This document shows, piece by piece, positions 61,129 to 64,000 of a DNA stretch of 64,000 bases (positions are counted from its first letter, which is position 1; the number at the start of each line of letters is the position of its first letter). A program made the position numbers and the translations under genes. The DNA is from CAWCDJ01 sp963836015. GTDB taxonomy: Bacteria; Acidobacteriota; Terriglobia; Bryobacterales; Bryobacteraceae. The notes under the pieces are model-generated. The model searched no databases. It had not been told where the DNA came from and saw only the letters and a program-made list of their open reading frames with translations. The stretch covers positions 124,001 to 188,000 of the forward strand of contig CAWIIF010000015.1 of the NCBI GenBank assembly GCA_963836015.1, given 5' to 3'.

Positions 61129-62351
61129 AGCAACATTCCGGCGATGCAGGCCGACATGAAATTGGCCATCGTTCCCGCGGCCACCGCCCGCAATCCCAGC
61201 CGCGCGAGATCCGATTTGCGGTTGGGCGCCAGCGCGCCGATGCCGCCGATCTGGATGGCGATGGAGCTGAAGTTGGCGAACCCGCACAGCGCGTAGGTCG
61301 CGATGGTGAACGAGCGCGGATCGAGTGTCGATTTCAGGGGCCCGAGTTTCAGGAACGCTACGAATTCATTGAGCACCAGTCGCGTGCCCAGCAGGTCGCC
61401 GATGGTAGAGGCGTCTTTCCACGGCACGCCCATCAGCCAGGCGATGGGAGCGAAGACGATACCGAAGATCTTCTCGAGCGATACGGGCAGCCAGCCCATG
61501 TAGGGCAGCCCGTGCAGCCCGCCCAGAATTCCGTTGGCCATGGCGATGAGGGCCAGGAAAGCGATCAGCATTCCGGCGATGTTCAGCGCCAGGTGCAGCC
61601 CGTCGCTCGCGCCCTGCGCCGCCGCGTCGATCACGTTCACCGCGGTTTTCTCGATCTGGACCTCCACTTTCCCGGCCGTCACCGGCTTCTCGGTTTCGGG
61701 GATGAAGATCTTCGAGAGCATGATGGTGGCCGGCGCGGTCATGATCACGGCGGTCAGCAGGTGCTCGATCCGCACGCCGGCGATCTTGACATAGGCCGCC
61801 ATAATCGATCCGGACACGTGCGCCATGCCGCTGGCCATGATGGTGAAAAGCTCCGACTCGGTGAGTCCGGCAAGGAACGGGCGGATGGTCAGGGGCGCTT
61901 CGGTCTGCCCCATGAAGATGCTGGCGGCCACGTTGAGCGATTCGGCGCCGCTCACGCCCATTACTTTTTGCATCCCGATGGCCATGCCCCGCACCACCCA
62001 TTGCATGACGCCGAGATAGTACAGAATCGCGAAGAACGACGCGATGAAGATGACGATCGGCAGCACCTGGAAGGCGAAGACCACGCCGAAGGGACCGTTG
62101 CTGCGGCCCAACTGTTCGCCGAAGACGAACGCGCTGCCCGCCTCGGTGTAAGACAGCATGGCGTTCACGCCAGAGGCGACGGCCTGGAACAGCTTGCCGA
62201 AATCAGTCCGGAGCACCAGGAGGGCGAAGGCGAACTGCAGTCCGAGGCCCCACGCGATAATCCGCAGCTTGATCGCGCGTTTGTGGCTGGAGAAGAGCCA
62301 GGCTGCTCCCAAAATGACAACGAGCCCCAGCAGCCCGGTGAACCGGCCCAT
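61125..62351 (-). CDS. Concentrative nucleoside transporter (NupC/CNT family)
   Basis: The 408-aa polytopic transporter imports nucleosides with a cation gradient. Motifs include FGEQLGRSNGPFGVVFAFQVLPIVIFI, SLNVAASIFMGQTEAPLTIRPFL and the C-terminal YALCGFANFSSIAIQIGGIGALAPNRKSDL, all typical of CNT proteins. ATG 62351 overlaps the phosphorylase stop as TAATG. It supplies substrates for the phosphorylases and deaminases around it. Confidence 0.95.
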   Translation of the reverse strand: MGRFTGLLGLVVILGAAWLFSSHKRAIKLRIIAWGLGLQFAFALLVLRTDFGKLFQAVASGVNAMLSYTEAGSAFVFGEQLGRSNGPFGVVFAFQVLPIVIFIASFFAILYYLGVMQWVVRGMAIGMQKVMGVSGAESLNVAASIFMGQTEAPLTIRPFLAGLTESELFTIMASGMAHVSGSIMAAYVKIAGVRIEHLLTAVIMTAPATIMLSKIFIPETEKPVTAGKVEVQIEKTAVNVIDAAAQGASDGLHLALNIAGMLIAFLALIAMANGILGGLHGLPYMGWLPVSLEKIFGIVFAPIAWLMGVPWKDASTIGDLLGTRLVLNEFVAFLKLGPLKSTLDPRSFTIATYALCGFANFSSIAIQIGGIGALAPNRKSDLARLGLRAVAAGTMANFMSACIAGMLL

Positions 62352-63658
62352 TAAACTCCTACCACCTCCAGAATCAGGTTGCGCTCGTCGGGCTTCTGCG
62401 AGGAGATGCGGAAGGCGTCTTCCACCATGTCGGCGGCTTCGTCCACGCGGTCTTCCTTGGTGTAGTACACACGGCACAGCACCGAGCCGGCATCCACTTT
62501 CTCGCCGGATTTCACTTCGAGAATGATGCCGACCGCGGGATCGATCGGATCGTCCTTCTTGTCGCGGCCCGCGCCGATCATGTTGGAGGCGATTCCGATA
62601 TCGCCGGCGTCGATCGAGGTGACGTACCCGGAACGGGGGGAGGTGATTTCGCGCATGCCGGTGGCGTTGGGCAGCAGCTCGAACTTGTCGAGCGCCTGCG
62701 CGTTTCCGCCCTGCGCCGCCACCACCTGTTTGAACTTCTTGTAGGCCGAGCCATCCACCAGGTGACGTTCCGCCGTGCGGCGAGCCTCTTCCAGGGAATC
62801 GGCCTTCTTGCCCAGGTGAATCATGTGGGCGGCGAGCTCCAGCGAGAGCTTCGTGAGATCGTCGGGGCCGGCGTTCTGCAGCGTCTGCGAAGCCTCCATG
62901 ATCTCGAGGGCGTTGCCGATGGCGTAGCCGAGCGGCTGGTTCATGTCGGTGATCAGCGCGCGGACTTTCTTATCCATGCGGCGGCCGATGGCCACCATGG
63001 TTTGTGCGAGGCGGCGCGCATCCACCTGCTTCTTCATGAACGCGCCGTTGCCGACTTTGACGTCGAGCACCAGCGCATCGACGCCCTCGGCCAGCTTCTT
63101 CGACATGATGGAAGACGAGATCAGCGGAATCGATTCCACCGTGCCGGTGACGTCGCGCAGGGAGTACAGCTTGCGGTCAGCCGGGGCGAGCCGGTCGCTC
63201 TGGCCGATGAAGCAAAGGCCGAGCTCGCCGAGCTGCGCCTTGAACTCATCCTGGCTCAGGTCGGTGCGGAACCCGGGGATGGACTCGAGTTTATCGAGCG
63301 TCCCTCCGGTGTGGCCGAGCGAGCGGCCGGACATCATCGGGACCACCACGCCCGCGGCGGCCGCCAGCGGCGCCACGATGAAGCTGGTCTTGTCGCCGAC
63401 GCCGCCCGTCGAGTGTTTGTCCACTTTGACGCCGGGGATCGCGGAGAGATCGACGGTATCGCCCGAACGCAGCATGAACTCGGTGAGGCGGCCGACCTCG
63501 CGGTCGGTCATGCCGGAAAAGTAAGTGGCCATCAGAAAGGCCGACATCTGGTAGTCCGGGATTTCGCCGCTCGTGTATCCCTCAACCAGAAACTCGATCT
63601 CTTCTGGAGCGAGCTCTTCGCCGTCGCGTTTCCGCTGGATCAAGTCAACTGTGCGCAT
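62351..63658 (-). CDS. Pyrimidine-nucleoside (thymidine) phosphorylase
   Basis: The 435-aa enzyme splits pyrimidine nucleosides with phosphate. It shows VDKHSTGGVGDKTS, MMSGRSLGHTGGTLDKLESIPGF (the phosphorylase signature), SSSIMSKKLAEGVDALVLDVKVGNGAFM, and the C-terminal domain SPRSGYVTSIDAGDIG. Length matches DeoA/Pdp. I chose ATG 63658. The enzyme heads the salvage operon of phosphorylase, transporter, PNP, cytidine deaminase and exported deaminase. Confidence 0.94.
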   Translation of the reverse strand: MRTVDLIQRKRDGEELAPEEIEFLVEGYTSGEIPDYQMSAFLMATYFSGMTDREVGRLTEFMLRSGDTVDLSAIPGVKVDKHSTGGVGDKTSFIVAPLAAAAGVVVPMMSGRSLGHTGGTLDKLESIPGFRTDLSQDEFKAQLGELGLCFIGQSDRLAPADRKLYSLRDVTGTVESIPLISSSIMSKKLAEGVDALVLDVKVGNGAFMKKQVDARRLAQTMVAIGRRMDKKVRALITDMNQPLGYAIGNALEIMEASQTLQNAGPDDLTKLSLELAAHMIHLGKKADSLEEARRTAERHLVDGSAYKKFKQVVAAQGGNAQALDKFELLPNATGMREITSPRSGYVTSIDAGDIGIASNMIGAGRDKKDDPIDPAVGIILEVKSGEKVDAGSVLCRVYYTKEDRVDEAADMVEDAFRISSQKPDERNLILEVVGV

Positions 63659-63753
63659 TATAAGAAATTTAGCGTAGCACCCCAACAAGTTGAAAGTAAA
63701 GGGGATCTTTTAGGCACGTTGCGATTCGCGCGTGACCTTACGGGTGTTGCTGT

Positions 63754-63759
63754 TAGGAT
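63754..63759 (+). promoter_or_regulatory. Candidate -10 hexamer for the Mrp gene
   Basis: TAGGAT ends seven bases before ATG 63767. A weak -35 (GTGACC, 63732-63737) is 16 bp upstream. No ribosome site is seen, consistent with a leaderless start. Confidence 0.35.
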
Positions 63760-63766
63760 ATAGGCC

Positions 63767-64000
63767 ATGACCCCCAACCAACCGGGCCAGATGCCCAAGC
63801 TGCCTATCGCCGGTGTGAAAAACCTGATCGCCGTCGGCTCCGGGAAGGGCGGCGTCGGTAAAACCACCGTGGCGGTGAACCTGGCCGTCGGGCTGGCCTC
63901 GCTCGGCTACCGGGCCGGGCTCATGGATGCCGACGTTTACGGCCCCAACGTTCCCCTGATGATGGGGATCAACCGCACGCCGATGGCATTCGGCGAGCGC
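63767..64000 (+). CDS. Mrp/ApbC-type P-loop iron-sulfur carrier ATPase (3' end outside window)
   Basis: The 78 visible codons start MTPNQPGQMPKLPIAGVKNLIAV and carry the deviant Walker A GSGKGGVGKTTVAVNLA and the MDADVYGPNVPLM motif of the Mrp/NBP35/ApbC family, which loads and delivers Fe-S clusters. The N-terminal DUF59/MIP18 domain found in many bacterial Mrp proteins is absent; only a short tail precedes the ATPase. The remaining part lies beyond base 64000. Confidence 0.9.
   Translation, partial: MTPNQPGQMPKLPIAGVKNLIAVGSGKGGVGKTTVAVNLAVGLASLGYRAGLMDADVYGPNVPLMMGINRTPMAFGER

Overview
The window is about 64 kb of GC-rich bacterial DNA. Its gene content points to the Acidobacteriota, most likely the Solibacter/Bryobacterales group. 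The evidence is two very long MacB-like ADOP permeases (one paired with a PadR regulator), a PEP-CTERM protein, many secreted proteins, and a 97-bp palindromic repeat of a kind I associate with that group. Taxonomy is inferred from content only. There is no rRNA, no tRNA, no CRISPR array, no insertion sequence and no prophage that I can see. Coding density is high. No gap exceeds 300 bases; the largest, near 10.7 and 13.6 kb, hold regulatory sequence.

Layout. 1-5.9 kb (-): a six-gene overlapping operon with a PP2C-type phosphatase, Nnr, TsaE, an enoyl-reductase-like SDR, DinB and a metallophosphoesterase. 6-12.5 kb: a PEP-CTERM protein and a 1341-aa repeat protein, divergent from three tandem phage-tail-collar (MdpB-like) genes. 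12.5-15.8 kb: a GNAT and a DUF4062-like gene, divergent from a DAHP synthase gene preceded by an aromatic-rich leader peptide and a complete-looking transcription attenuator. 15.8-24.7 kb: GGT, amidohydrolase, HopA1-like protein, M20 and S53 peptidases, glycogen synthase and thioredoxin. 24.7-28.6 kb (-): ECF sigma/anti-sigma, GpsA, PlsY, ThpR. 28.6-39 kb (+): a 3-methyladenine glycosylase, then an eight-gene coupled operon of FHA(DUF3662), 35-aa membrane peptide, PP2C, Ser/Thr kinase, a SEDS-transpeptidase fusion, a second FHA, a clan-D glycosidase and a pentapeptide protein. 39-47.7 kb (-): secreted proteins, hemerythrin, ADOP permease, TerC, RibF, metallo-hydrolase, DUF1844, nitrilase. 47.7-50.8 kb (+): PadR and ADOP permease behind a nested palindromic operator. 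50.8-53.3 kb (-): purC-cvpA-fis-nudix. 53.4-58.6 kb: a frameshifted FecR/DUF6600 gene, RNase R, a methyltransferase. 58.6-63.7 kb (-): a five-gene nucleoside salvage operon. The window ends inside an Mrp/ApbC gene (+).

Main points. (1) The 29.4-39 kb operon resembles the actinobacterial fhaA-fhaB-pstP-rodA-pbpA-pknA/B locus for phospho-signalling to cell-wall synthesis, but the RodA-like and PBP-like parts are one 1037-aa polypeptide and the kinase lacks PASTA repeats. (2) The DAHP synthase leader has a promoter, a 20-codon peptide rich in Phe, a pause hairpin, an 11-bp antiterminator and a mutually exclusive intrinsic terminator. (3) Several operon heads carry a TANNNT -10-like hexamer 6-9 nt before the start codon, which suggests frequent leaderless mRNAs.
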